A stretch of DNA of 64,000 nucleotides from Brachionus manjavacas (GCA_019054805.1 JAHQIY010000001.1:7888501-7952500); one strand, 5' to 3'. Shown: positions 48,201-61,400, counted from the stretch's first letter. The notes: a model not told the origin generated them from the sequence alone. Numbers and translations: made by a program.

Positions 48201-51200
48201 CTTAATGATGAGGAAAAGGATTTGACAGATTCTAAATACTTACATTCATCCAGACTTGGTTTTTGGGAAGATAACGATTTCAAAACTGAATCAATCACTG
48301 AATCAAATTTCTATGAAAGTTTAAATAATTTGTTTTGTATTGAAAATCAAGGAAATGAATTTATCATAGATATGGGATTTACAAACACCATAAAATATGC
48401 AGATTATTTATTATGTGATTTAAGTTTTGACAATTTATTTGAACATAAAACGGATGAGTCAATTATTAAATTATATTATTTGGAAGAAATTAAAAAATGC
48501 TTAGTTATTCTTAAAAATCAAAAAGAAAATGAATACCTTGAGTTGGTTTCGAACAATTTATCTCGATATGAGAACTATGAATTCAAACGTTTTATGGGAA
48601 ATTCGGACTCTTTTGAATTATTCGATAATCTACTGAAGCTAAGACTTAAAAGTGCCCAAATTTTATTTGGCAAAAATAACCAGCTGACCAAAATTGATGA
48701 GTACGAAGAAAATTTGTTTGAAAAATTGATAGACAACTCAATTTATTTTAAAAAATATGAGGTAAGCATAAAAAATTACTTTTGAAAATGCAAAATATTC
48801 TTATAAGTTAAAGTGACACTGTTCAATTTTTTATATAAATTATCTAATCAGGACTTTTAGGTTAAATATCAAAAAAATTGTTATTTATAAATTTCTAAAA
48901 GAGAGCATTACAGAGTTGTTTAAAAGTCACAAGTCTCAAGTCAAGTCCAAGTCAAGACTTTTTTTTTTTTTATCAAAAAGAAAGTCCCACCAAAGACTTT
49001 TTTTTTTTTTCTAAAATAAACGGGCTGCCAAAAAAAAGGTAAAAAAATAAAAATTTAAGTCAATTTAATATATTTATTATTTAAAAAAAAAATTTTTTTA
49101 ATTAAAAAAAATTAATTTAAAATTTTAAAAAAAAATTTTATTTAAAAATAAAAAAAGAAAAAAAAATTTTATTAAAAAATAAAAAAATAAAAGAAGAAAA
49201 TAATTTTATTTAAAAATTAAAAAAAAAATAGAAGAATAAAAATTTTATTCAAAAATTAAAGATAAAAAAAAAAATAAATAGAAACTATGGTTGTTGGCCA
49301 ATCACCAACAACTTCCAACTACCAAAAAGTACCAAAAAGTACTAACGGCCAAAAATTACCAACGAATTTTTTTTTTTTTTTAATTTTTAAATAAAATTAT
49401 TTTTTTCTTTTTTTTTTTAACTTTGAAATAAAAATTTTTTTATTTTTTTTTTTTTTTATTTTCAAATAAATTTTTATTTTTTTTAATTTTAAATTAATTT
49501 TTTTTAATTAAAAAAATCTTTTTTTTTAAATAATAAATATATTAAATTGACTTAAATTTTTATTTTTTTACCTTTTTTTTGGCAGCCCGTTTATTTTAGA
49601 AAAAAAAAAAAAAGTCTTTGCTGGGACTTTTTTTTTGAAAAAAAAAATTTAAAAGTCCTGACTTGAACTTTGAAAAAAAAAAAAAGAAAAAAAGTCCTGA
49701 CTTGGACTTTGAAAAAAAAATAAAAAAAAAGTCCTGACTTGGACTTTTTTTTTGGGACTTTTAAACAACTCTGGAGCATTAAAAGATAAAAATTGAAATA
49801 TTTAATCAAAATAGTAACTTAACAACATAACTAAACATGAACTGTAGAACACTTTTTATTTCAAAAAGATTTAAAAAATATTTCGTAAATTTTATTAGTA
49901 TTGCTAAAGATAATTTAATATTCTTGATGATTTTTTTAATTTAAATTTAAATTTCGTTGTTTTAGATATATTTTCTTATTTTTTCGTAAGTTTATTTTGA
50001 TTTTTTTGATTTCAAAAAAATTTATAGCTTATTTAGAATTTAATATTTGAATTTCATTTTAAATATAATTTGGAATGCTATAGATATAAAAACTTTTGAA
50101 ATAAAAAATTTCAAACTAAACTTTACAAAAATGAGATAAAACTTTTTAATTTAAAAATCGATTTTATCAGTTTTTTTTTTAAATCTACATAATATGTAAA
50201 GCATGCTACATTAAAATTATTTAACAATTCGAAAATTAATTTTAGCCTTTAAAGGTAATAACTTTGAATTGATCACATTTTCAAGAAGTCTTTAAAATGC
50301 CAGAAAATTTTTTAATTAAAAAAAATTGATATAATAATTAATATTAATTATCATTTCCCACTTTTGAAAATTTAACTTTATTAAGCTAAATACTTTGAGT
50401 ATTGGCGGATATTTTGCATTCTGTATTTTCATCTTATTGTAAATTTTTATTCAGATAGGCCAATTTTACGTTAATGAAATGCGGAAATCACCTTTTTCGA
50501 CTAAATTAAAATGCGATATAAAAGAAGCTCAATTGGAAATTTCTAAATCTAATTTGAAAAAAGCCAAATTTATTTTACGAAACTCGATTGAAAAATTCGA
50601 GTCAACTAAATTAAAAATGACCGATACTTTAAATCATTCTGAAATAAAGAATTACATCAAAGCTTTAGATCTATACGGCCATCTTTTAAACCAGACCAAA
50701 TCGGAAAATCCGAATTATATTATAAAAAAAATTTTGGAAAAATCTGTGCACTATATTAGCCAATTTAATTTGGAAGAAAGACCAGAAAATATTCGCTTAG
50801 TAGTAGACTCATTTTTTTCACTGGCAAAATTTGCTGATTCTCATCACCAGAGTATAAGTGACTATGTCAACTCAAAATCATTTGAAGAACATGCTGAATT
50901 GGTGAAAAAATTCCAAGTAGAGAGTAACAAGACTAAGATAATTGATCCAAGCAGCCATTTTAATTTGATTTTAAACAAACAATATAATATGGACCGCGAA
51001 GAGATGGATAATTTAATCGAAAATAAAGAAATATACTTGTGTAAATCTATTAACTACTATTTGTATTGTTTAGAATTAGGTTGTGATCTTCAACAAGATA
51101 ATTACTGTGTCTTTCGACTGGTGTCATTGTGGACCCAGAATAGCTTGAATTTAAAAGTCAACAAGACCATAGAAGAGAAAATATTTAAAATTTCAAGTCA

Positions 51201-53703
51201 TAAATTTATTATTTTAATTTATCAACTGGCAGCTCGTATGAGTCTAGTGGCTTTAGAATCAGATCTTGATTCCAGCCAAAAGCTTTTCCAATCAATTCTA
51301 ATAGCTTTGGTAACTAAAACATCTCAAGAACATCCTCATCATTGTCTTCCAGTTTTGTTTGCTTTTTCTAATTCTCATAAGGATTTTTTGCTAACCAAAT
51401 CAAATGATGAGGTCGGCAACTACCTGAAAGCCGAAGATAGAGTGAACACTAGCAATTCTATTCTGGAAAAACTCAAAATTTCGGATCATATGATTAGAAT
51501 AATTGAATCAATGAGCCAAGTTTGTCACAGCTACATAGAATTGGCCAATAGTAGCATTACCACAAGACCTAGAGCAACTGAGTCACAAGTCTTTCCAAAA
51601 AATCTTTTGATCAACAAAATAAGAAATTATAAATTTACTAATGTACTCACGAACACCATTAAGATAAATCCAAATGGGTGCTATGATGAATCAAAGTTGA
51701 TTTATATTGTCAAATTTGATCCAAGATTTAAAGTGGCTAATGGAGTTAATATGCCGAAAATTGTTCATTGTCTTGGGTCTGATGGTATTTTGAGAAAACA
51801 ATTAGTAAAGGGTAAAGATGATTTGAGACAAGACGCAGTAATGCAGCAATTTTTTTCTACAGTAAATGATTTGATTATATCAAATAATTGTAGTCGTAAT
51901 ACAATTGAGTTAAATACAATGAGAACTTATAAAATTGTGCCACTAAGTCAAAAAAGTGGAGTTCTTGAATGGTGTCAGAATACTATCACAATTGGAGACT
52001 GGTTAATAGGACAAAATCAAGATGGTGGTGCACATAAAAAGTATGAGCCCAATGATCTTAAATTTGATGAATGTAAGCGAATATTATATGAAGCCAGTCA
52101 ACCAAATGGTAAATTAATTTTTTTAACATATCAGCTAAAAAATATTCAATGAATTTTTAGAAAAAACATTTGTTTTATTTCTCTAATCTAATTAAAACAT
52201 TAGTTAATTAGATCAGAGAAATTAAACATAAAATTTTTTGCCAAATTTTTAATAATATAATTTTTATAATTTAATCTTTCGACATCTTAGTGTTTTTTGA
52301 ATGCTGTTTTTAGAGTTAAATTATCCTAAAAAAGAATTATTAAATTTTAAAAAAGTAAATTTTAAACGTCAAAAACTAAACTAAAGCATTTGGTTCAATT
52401 TAAATTATTACTTAAACAACGGAGTGTTTCCGTGTCCGAATTAATCATTTTTAATTATTGTATTAATACATAACCAACCTGGCAAATTTAAGTTTATGAT
52501 CAAATTTAAATCTAAAATTAGTTTTTGATTTAAAAAAAGGTATTTTTTATTAATTTTTTAAGTAGTAAATTGATAAACTTTATAAAACATGATTTTTTTT
52601 TCTTTAATTACGAAAAAAAAATTAATAAATTTTTAACTAAAGTAAAATAGAATCTTAATCAATATTTTGAAATTTTGAAAAAATGTTTAAAAACCAATAT
52701 GTTTAAAAAAAATATTTAATATAGTTTAAATTAAGTTTTTATGTTTAATTTTTATATTTGAAAATGAAAAAAAAAATTTCAAAAAAGCTTATTTAAGCTA
52801 ATCAATTTTATTGATCCTTAGATTTTTGCCAGTAATAAATTGAGTTTCTTATATTTTAAAAGGATTGAGAAAATTAAAAAAAAAGTCTAAATTGGAAGTT
52901 TTTTTGGATGTGACCGATAAATTCAAGCCTGTTTTTCGACATTTTTTCATGGAAAACTTCCATCAACAAAAAGAATGGTTTAAAAAGAGGCAAAATTTTA
53001 CAAAAAGTGTAGCTACATCATCTATAGTAGGATACATTGTTGGTCTAGGAGATCGACACGTGCAAAACATTCTAATTGACACGAATACAGCAGATGTAGT
53101 GCATATAGATCTAGGAATCGCTTTTGACCAAGGAAAAATTTTGCCAATACCTGAAACTGTACCCTTCAGACTGACCAGAGATATAATTGACGGATTCGGT
53201 ATATGTGCGGCAGAAGGTATTTTTAAAAATTGTTGTGAATCAACATTAGAGTTGTTAAAATCATCTCGTGAACAAATAATGACCATATTTGAGGTTCTTC
53301 TATACGATCCATTACACAATTGGTGCTTATCTCCTGCAAAAGCGTTCATGATGCAGCAAGCTTTGAGTTTCAATAATCAGTCACAAGCAGACAACGAAAC
53401 GTCTTTATTTCATGCAGCGTCGTTTGATTCATCTAATAAAATAAACTCAACCCAAACGACTAATAAATCAAGTACGTCTAGTTTGATTATTATATTCTAT
53501 TTTAATTGATATTTTAAATTTAAATCAAAGCTGAAAAAAATAAAATTGCTGAACGAATACTTTTTCAGATAAAACAAAAGCTACTCGGCTATGAAAATGG
53601 AACACAATTAAGTACAGATGGACAAATAAATTTTTTAATTAATGAAGCGACTAATCCAGAGAACCTTTGTCGAATTTATGTCGGATGGCAGCCTTATTTA
53701 TAA
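39231..53703 (+). CDS. ATM: ATM serine/threonine kinase (PIKK)
   Basis: Nuclear DNA double-strand-break checkpoint kinase. About 2,985 residues (human 3,056) in at least 17 exons: 39231-39344, 39399-39557, 39666-39822, 39883-40240, 40287-40452, 40502-40588, 40636-40712, 41863-45913, 45965-46181, 47144-47323, 47376-47593, 47643-47777, 47841-47993, 48041-48761, 50455-52108, 52863-53471, 53531-53703. N-terminal TAN-like region, HEAT/FAT solenoid ([19 protein letters not shown]-like IYQLAARMS), then PI3/4-kinase with [23 protein letters not shown], catalytic GLGDRHVQN (about 53045) and [26 protein letters not shown], and a FATC end [13 protein letters not shown]. The gap DPLHNW and these words match ATM, not ATR or mTOR. 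Exon 8 is 4 kb. Junction 7/8 is out of phase, so a small exon in 40713-41862 is probably missed. The first ATG follows an acceptor-like TTCAG. Confidence 0.93.
48911..49773. mobile_element. Non-autonomous hAT-type fold-back MITE, copy 2, in ATM intron
   Basis: 863 bp, begins CAGAGTTGTTTAAAAGTCAC and ends with inverted ACTTTTAAACAACTCTG. Perfect 8-bp target duplication GAGCATTA at 48903-48910 and 49774-49781. Almost the whole element is one hairpin: arms run inward through AAACGGGCTGCC / GGCAGCCCGTTT and AAGTCAATTTAATATA / its inverse, to a loop at about 49300-49370. AAGTCCTGACTTGGACTTT-type units are repeated tandemly in the right arm. It lies inside the ATM intron 48762-50454. Confidence 0.9.
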
Positions 53704-54691
53704 TTTTTTTTTTCAAAACTAATCGAAAATTGATTAATTTAATACTAAATCATATTTTTCTAATAAAAATAGTCTTTATAATAGTGTTTTATATCCGGAT
53801 AACTTGTCTTAAGCCTAAATTAAAATTTCAAAGTCAAATTACAAAAGTCGAGGTGCAGTTTTCAGAGTAAAATATATCGTTTATATCGACACTAAAAAAT
53901 TGTTACATTTTTTTTACAAATCTCAGTGTGATCAAAGTTAGCTTACTTTCTAGGATCTAATACTGTCTTCGATAGTATAAAACTTACCTTAAGAGAATTT
54001 CTTAATTTATTCTCTTTTTGAAACGAATCATTTAAAAAAACAAATTTGTCATTGTTTTTTGATCAGTATAATTAAAAAAAAAAATAAAATTAGCTAAATA
54101 TTTTCTGAATTTAAGATTTTATTTAAAGTAAAGAATTAATTTCTAAAATGTAGGTAGAATATCAACTCGATGCAGTAAAGGGTATGTGTCTCTCCTTTTA
54201 TCTTATTGTATGACATTAATAGCAATTTTCAGAGCAGATGTTAAATAAAGATTGCTCATATTTTTATTTAAAAATAATACTTAAATTAATAAAATAATAA
54301 TTGATTAAAATTGACTTGAAATTTGAACAAACCTTTTAAACTTTGAAAAAATAAATCATTTGTAGAAGAGAGTAAGACAAACTTTTAAATTGAACTTATT
54401 GAATTCATAACAATATTTAATTAAAATCTGTTTTTCTAAACTTAAAAAAAATTGAAAAAAATTATGTAATATAAGATTCGAATTTGACGTTAGATAGTTA
54501 AAAAAAAAAAGATAACAATTATCACGATGTCTAAAGTTAAGTATTTCACCTTCAACAATCGTTTAAGATGCTCGAAATGTAGTTACTTTATTTTTTTTTA
54601 ATTTTAAAATTTAGATTAAAAAAAGTACAAATTTATTGAAAAAACTTAATTTTTGTAAAAAAAAGTATTTATAAAAGTAGAAAGATTTTAT
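53704..54691. other. Intergenic between ATM and the 229-residue gene
   Basis: AT-rich 3' flanks of two convergent genes. Nothing else recognised. Confidence 0.4.
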
Positions 54692-55477
54692 CTATTTGGA
54701 AGCTATTGCTTCTGAGATCAGTTTAAAGTCATCTAGGCAATTTTCATGAATTTCTTTTTCACTGACATTAATCAATTCTTCCAACGATGCAGTAATCTAA
54801 AAAAATTTTCTAATAAATTCATATCTTCTTAAAAACAATAATTACTTGAGTCAAATCACGCAAAAAAAACATAACTTTAAGTGAGTACTTATTTCCATTG
54901 TTGAATGGTTTGACATTTTCCTGATCTTTTTTTGCGTCTTTCTTTGGCTCTTTGGTCGGTGTCTCATCATCAGCTTCTTGAATTATTGATTGTTCATCAA
55001 TTTTTTCTTTTAAACTTTTTAATTTTCCTCCATTTACCTTCTTGACTGTCGAAGTCAAATGTTTAAACTCGTGTTCATTAGTGCCAACCCTTGGTCAAAA
55101 ATAAAAATAGACAAGAATCTAAGGCATCTAACTTACAATTCATCCTCTAATACAGTCAAATTCGATGGAGCTTTCTCACTTGAAGCAATACTAATCGTTG
55201 TATCACAAACACTGTGCTCTTCAATTTCTTCCTGTTTATTGTTAAGTATTTGAAATTTATTTGATTTCAGATTTCCAATGTAATCTTCCAAACATTCTGT
55301 GATGGATGCATCAACAATTTCATTAGGAACGTTGTCTATCAGCCGATCGAAACACATTTCGATCTGACGTTTTTTACCCGAGTAAATACTTCCAAGTTCA
55401 TCTAGAATGCTTTTGCAGCCTAATTTAAAATTAATAAAGGCCAAATCGTCTGTATCCGATACCAAATCTGCTGCCAT
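54692..55477 (-). CDS. Unrecognised 229-residue helical protein
   Basis: Three exons close exactly in frame: 55477-55137, 55089-54846, 54796-54692 (690 nt). The N-terminal half is predicted helical (MAADLVSDTDDLAFINFKLG, SILDELGSIY, VDASITECLEDYIGNLKS). The middle is Lys/Asp/Glu-rich and disordered (TPTKEPKKDAKKDQEN). The C-terminus is again helical (YSLKVMFFLRDLTQ, ASLEELINVSEKEIHENCLD). No membrane segment or signal. The helical ends with a charged linker recall small coiled-coil complex subunits, but I cannot assign a family. Convergent with ATM. Confidence 0.65.
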
Positions 55478-55615
55478 TTTTTCCTTGATGAAATATTTTT
55501 TATGAAAAGTTTTTAAATGTATGTATTTTAATTATGCTTTAAATTCATTTATAAATACTCTAGCCTTGAAATCAAACAAGAACCTGGCGCATTTTATTAA
55601 ATTTAAAAATCAAAA

Positions 55616-55687
55616 GGTTCTATGGTGTAACGGTTAGCACTCTGGACTTTGAATCCAGCGATCCGAGTTCAAATCTCGGTAGAACCT
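55616..55687 (+). tRNA. tRNA-Gln (TTG)
   Basis: Identical 72-nt sequence to the pair near 33.8 kb, with the same cloverleaf and TTG anticodon. Followed by TTAATTTTTAA, a short T-run terminator. It sits 138 bp upstream of the divergent 229-residue gene. The flanks are not shared with the other copies. Confidence 0.97.
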
Positions 55688-56227
55688 TAATTTTTAATTG
55701 GCAACTTTATAAAGTTTATTTTGTTCAAACATTTATTTATTTTAAAAAATAGAAATAACTTTGTCAGATGGAAGGGAAACTTTGTCAATCCATTTGGACA
55801 ATTGATAAAAGTTAATTTTTTAATCCAAAATGTTAATTGAATAAAAAAAAAAAATCGAATCAATGCATTTATTTATTCTATTAGTTATAATTTTTATTTA
55901 GCTTTACTCAATCAAAATAATAAAAATAATTTTAAGTAATAAAAATGGAAAATAAAAATTCTTTATTTTTTCGAAATGTCAATTAATTAAGAATAAAATT
56001 TTATTAGATTTTAATAAAACTATTTGGAAGTATTAGTAGCTGTTTTTAGTTATAAGATATTAAAATATTTTGGTAAGAGATTTGGGTTTGGGCTCAAAAA
56101 AATATTTTGGATTGTCATTTTGACGATTAAAAATCATTTTTTATATAAATTTTTTTATTTTAAATTATAAAATTTATAAAAGATTTTTGACAGTTTTCTG
56201 TGGTCCTTTTTAAATAAACATTTCATA
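55688..56227. other. AT desert
   Basis: No gene or repeat recognised. Confidence 0.4.
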
Positions 56228-56462
56228 CTGCTTTGGACATTTTGTACTCAAAAGTTAATGATCAATTTTCGATACCCAAAAAGATCAAATCAAGTTTAAA
56301 TTATGAAATTAATTTTATATTTAACAAAGTGTATTTATAAAAGGTATCTCTGCATTATTTCTATCAAAAGATTTTTATTCATTTCATAATTAAAACTTGA
56401 TTTGATCTTTTTGGGTATCGAAAATTGATCATTAACTTTTGAGTACAAAATGTCCAAAGCAG
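56228..56462. repeat. 82-bp near-perfect inverted repeat (long hairpin)
   Basis: Arms 56228-56309 and 56381-56462, each 82 nt and starting from CTGCTTTGGACATTTTGTAC at the outer end. They are inverted with about one visible mismatch, around a loop of 71 nt. No open frame. Could be a fold-back transposon or a transcribed hairpin; no target duplication is evident. Confidence 0.75.
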
Positions 56463-59400
56463 TTGCTCTTTACTTTGTAGTTTCGAAGGATCAATAGATT
56501 CAGAATTACAAGCTTATCCTCATAAGGAGATTTTTTAAAGCTAAATGAAGCTTTTTTACTTCAATTACAGCTAATATTTTATGTGAAAAGTAAAGCATTA
56601 CATTGACTACATAAATGAATAAATAAATACATTAAGATTATTCAATTAAATTTATATTTCTTGATCCTTATGATTAAAAATTAAGTATAAATCCGTAAAT
56701 AGAAAACACCCGGATAATGGCTTGTTTAACTATTGTTAAAGATGAGCGTTTTCAAGCGTGAAAACTCCTTAAAAATCCGCAAAATCGCGTGTTTTTTTTT
56801 GAAACCATCACTTAAAATTTTTAAATTAAACAAGTTATTTTACATTCAAAAAGATAAATTTAAAAAAAATTTTATATTTTTTTCATGCTTTCTAGCAAAT
56901 TAAAATTTGATTAAAAAAAACAAAAATAAATAAATTTTTATAAAATTTTCAAAATTTACTTCCGCTTCCAACAGAAGTAAACTTTAAATTGTAAAAATTA
57001 GAACTTAAATAAATTTATTAAAAAATTCTATTTTAAATTTTGATTATACATCACCTTAAGATCCTAAACTTCAGCTCGTTTTTGAGTAAATTATGGATTG
57101 ATAAAATTTAAATATTAATATGACAAATGACTTTTTGAATGTTTTACTTTAATATTTAAGATATCTAAACATTAATGCTAGAGACTTCAAGAAGGAGGCT
57201 ACTGAACCACAAAAGTAGTATTGGCCGTTTTAATTCCCGTTTTGGGAAAAACAAATGTCTTAGATATTAAGACATTTTTATGGAAGAAAAGCTTTTAATA
57301 TTTTATAATAAAATAAACCTGTTAAAAAATTAATTTTATTCTGCCCGTCATCTATTTCGGCGGTCCATTGGCAGCTTCCAACAGTAGTAAACATTATTGC
57401 TACTAAGCTTTTGTTCGTTATTAAAAAAAAATGTAAAAAAATTTTGAATTTCGATTGAATTTGATTTTGATTTTGAATTGGCGTTTTTTGAGAAAAATTC
57501 TTTATCATTTCTAAATTAATTTAAATTTTTTTTTAAAAATAAACTAAATATCTAAAGCTATTAACAATTAGCTTTTTTACAATAAAATGATTTTTTCTAC
57601 GGGTTTATTTTTGATATGTTTAAAAATTATAAAATTAAATGGAACGATTTCAACTAATTGATTTGATATTTAGGATAATAGAAAAATTTAATCTAAATAA
57701 GCTAAATAAAAGTAAAATAAGATTTTTTTTAAATTTTATTAGAAAAATAAATATTTAATCAGTCTTTTAAAAATTTATTTTATTTCTAAGGTTAAATTTT
57801 ATAACATTGTTGTAATTATTTTTGATGTTTTATAGTTTTTTATTAAATTTACATAATTTATAAAATTTTTATTTTTAGATATAACCCTTAGTGGCTAAAA
57901 CTATATACTAAAAAGCCATAATATTTATTTTTTAAATTCTTCAAAATTGAATATTTAGAAATTTTTTAACTAGTAAAATTCTTCACCCACTTTTATTTTT
58001 AAAATCACGACACAAGTTCTGGCATATAATATTTTTGTTCGACTCGTACAAACATTATTCCTTTTTTTTATATTAACTAGAAAGATTTTATAAATAAAGC
58101 AGTTTTTATATTTTGTTAAAACTAATGTCACTTTTATGAGTTAAACCTTAAATGCGTAAATAATTTTCTTAAAAATTTTTATATAGATTTTAATTAAATG
58201 CATTTAATTATTGTTTAAAATATTTCGTTAGTTTGGGCTTCACTAAGGTGAAAAAATTTCTTTGATTAAATATTATAGAAATCCTTAGTAAGTAATTCGA
58301 AGAATACTCAATAAATTTAAATTAATTTAGGAACTCATTAGAAGAGGCCTTCTTATTAGACGTTTTAACTTAAAAAACTTAAATATTATTTGATATTTTG
58401 CATAATTTTATATGAAACCTTTTTTTAATCAAATTAAGTTTAAAAGAGTCGAAAACAGCTTTTTGATTTTGTTCAGCTAAAACTAATTTAGTTATTTATT
58501 TAAAAAATTTAAAAAAATACTAATTTTAGAACTAAAATACATTTAGTTTTATTATTTATTTACATAAAAACATTTTTGAAGATCTACATCAAGGGTTCAA
58601 CTTAAAAATATTTTGATTTTTCGTTTTGTATCGATTTCATAATAATTAAGAAAAATTTGAAAAATTTGTTTTTAAAAGGGATTTTTTTCATCCAAAATTT
58701 TTTGAAAAATTAAAAAAAAAAATTTGAATACCGTTAAGATTTTAAAATATTTTTATCAATGTATGTTGTTCACAATTGTACTTAATTTTAACTACGAAAA
58801 TTAATATTAAAAGTTCATGTTTTCTTGATTTTATTAAGAAAAAATTGCAAAACACTTGAGATTTTTTTGTTAACTTCAAATATGAAGCTTGACTTCAAGC
58901 CAAAAAAAATATTTTAAAGCAAAAAGTTAGTATAAACAAACTTTTTATTTATATATACGAATCAATTTTTTTTGATGAAATTAAAGTTAACCAATTTATA
59001 AAATGATTTTTATAAGAAAAATTTGCATCTATCAAAAAATATTTTTGAATTATTTTTAATTTTAGTTTTAAAAAGATTTTGGTCAAAAATTTGACAAGAA
59101 TAGTATTGAAAATTTTCATAGAAAAAAAAATGTATCTTTAAAATTTCTCATAAGTAAAAACATTGTAAGACCAATTCGAATTATTTTTGAAGAAATTCAT
59201 CATTTAAAATTGAAAAAAAAATAAAATGAGTTTAACATACGCAAGATAAGAAGAAAGAAAAAATCAATGATCAAAATTACAAAATGTCATTTTTAGAGAT
59301 AAAAACTTTTTCTCTAAAACATTATTTTTTGGAACCTAATTATTAGCTTGGTAAAGAACAAAAGCTTGAGCACTTTAAATCAATCAGTCTGGATGCTGCA

Positions 59401-59880
59401 GATTTCAGATCTCTTATCCACAAGTTTCTTCAACATCACATACTTTTACCTTAATCCAGATTAATTAGTCTTTGATCAAATTTCTCAATCTCTTTGTTTT
59501 GAATTATTTTTTAAACAATTTTTCTATTCTCTAATATTAAAGCAAAGTCTTCAAAGACTTCTTCTATCCGAAAATTTTTCCTTCAAAATGAACAAAATCT
59601 TAATAAAAATAATTCAAATCAAAATAGAATTACTCCTATTTTTCTTCTTCTAAGAACAAGAACATTTTATAAAGTTCAATTGATTGTGTTTTTTTTGAAC
59701 GAGTAAGTTATTTAAAAAAAAAACTCGAGATAAATTTTTAACACAAATAGAAGACTAATAAAAACTTTCTCATAATTGTGATCGGTTCTTTTTTAGACAA
59801 TAGAATAATTTTCAAAATATTTTTTATTAATTTATTTATATTAGATAAATCTTTTCGAAAATTAATTTAGATCAATTAGA
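56463..59880. other. Gene-poor AT desert
   Basis: 3.4 kb without a convincing coding frame on either strand. A word GCTTCCAACAG(A/T)AGTAAAC occurs twice (about 56967 and 57373). A minus-strand 76-codon frame at 57278-57508 looks random. Confidence 0.4.
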
Positions 59881-59952
59881 GGTTCTATGGTGTAACGGTT
59901 AGCACTCTGGACTTTGAATCCAGCGATCCGAGTTCAAATCTCGGTAGAACCT
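59881..59952 (+). tRNA. tRNA-Gln (TTG)
   Basis: Fourth identical copy of the 72-nt tRNA-Gln. Same stems and TTG anticodon. Followed by TTACTTTTTAA (five T terminator). Isolated in AT-rich DNA; the upstream AATTAGA differs from the other copies. Confidence 0.97.
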
Positions 59953-61400
59953 TTACTTTTTAATATAATTTAAAAAAGTCATTTTTTAGATAAAAGAAAC
60001 TGAAAAATTTTAAAATGAAATAGATGCTTTTTATAAACTTTAAAGTAGAAATTGATTAAAAAATTTTAAAGCTTAGTTATAGCTTAGTTTGGATATTTGA
60101 TTGATTTTTTTTTAATGAGCTTGCTTTATAAAATTAGAAAAAGAATTAATTAGAAAAAATGTTTCGAAACATTTTTGACTCACAAAATAATTTTGGCAAA
60201 TATAGATATCAGAAAACAAAATTTCAATTCAGCGTTTTATATATTTCAAAATGATCAACAATTCTAATGTTGGTAATTAATTATGTGATCAAATATTAAT
60301 TTCTTAAAAAGTTTCTATTGAGAAGCGGGGGTTTTAATCTTTGACAACATTGAAACCATTTCAAATATTTAAAGATTTGTCGATCGGTGTTGTGCATTAT
60401 TTGCAAAGATTGATTCAAAAATTTTAATTCTAAAAATAAATTTGAAAAAAAAATTGTTGATAGGCATTTAGAAAAAAAAACTTATGCTCAAGTTGATTTT
60501 TAGAAAGGTAGATATTTTAAATCATTTAAAGAAAAATAATTTAGTTTAAAATTTTTCCAAATTATGGTCTTCCAAAATGAGTCTAATTCACCAATTTACA
60601 CTAATAATGTTCGCTTGAGAAGAAAGATCTTGAAAACAAAAGAGAGAAAACAAAAATTCAAAAGCTTTTTTGTTTAAATTTTATTTTTTTAATTAACAGT
60701 TAAATTATTTAGAAAATTATAGTAAATAACTTTAAAGAGCTGTTAAGCATAAGACATTATTTAGACTATGTTTTTTTTTTGGCAAAGTGATTTTAACTTT
60801 TTTCATGTTTAGAAAGAAATGCCATCAGCAATCAATTCTATTGTTCTTGTTTGATTAAATTTAAATAAAAGCTTTTAGTTAATTGCAGTTTTAAAGCAAA
60901 TTTTTCCAAAAAAAAAGCTTCTCATTACATTTTTTAATTTTATTTGAACGCAAAAATCTTATTAAATTATTAAAAATCAATAATTTCTACAGTTTTTGAA
61001 GCAGTCTAGCTTCAAGTGTTAATTAAACTCGTTTAATTTTGGCTCATGAATTCAACCAAAAGTTACCTGAAATCAGAATATCAGCTCTATCTCTGGGACA
61101 TGGCGATAAAAAACTGATATTTCTTGTTCTAACAAAATTTTGATTAAAATTAATTATTCAAAAATAATTTAAAGCATCAATAGTTTTTCAAGCAAAATTT
61201 TTGCTTGTTTTTGTTTTTTCATTTTTTGGTTTTATTAAGATTATTAGCTGATTAACATGGAAAGAATTGTTAATTTTCGTGTCTCAAAATAATTAAAAAA
61301 TTTTGGCCCTAATTAAAATTAAATAGTTTCTTCTAGTTAATCCAGCTTTAGTTTAGATCTTTTTTATGGGTGGATCAATCAAATAAATATGTCCTAGAAA
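59953..61400. other. Intergenic upstream of the 474-residue gene
   Basis: AT-rich. A more complex patch at about 61030-61120 (contains CTCTATCTCTGGGACATGGC) may be promoter or 5' leader sequence. Nothing else recognised. Confidence 0.4.

Noticed and set aside
49591-49809. 72-codon minus-strand frame rich in Phe and Lys
   Set aside because: Made of the A/T runs and AAGTCC repeats of the hAT MITE arm.
39231-53703. Assignment of the PIKK gene to ATR or mTOR
   Set aside because: The kinase words ([40 protein letters not shown] before FATC) follow ATM more closely.
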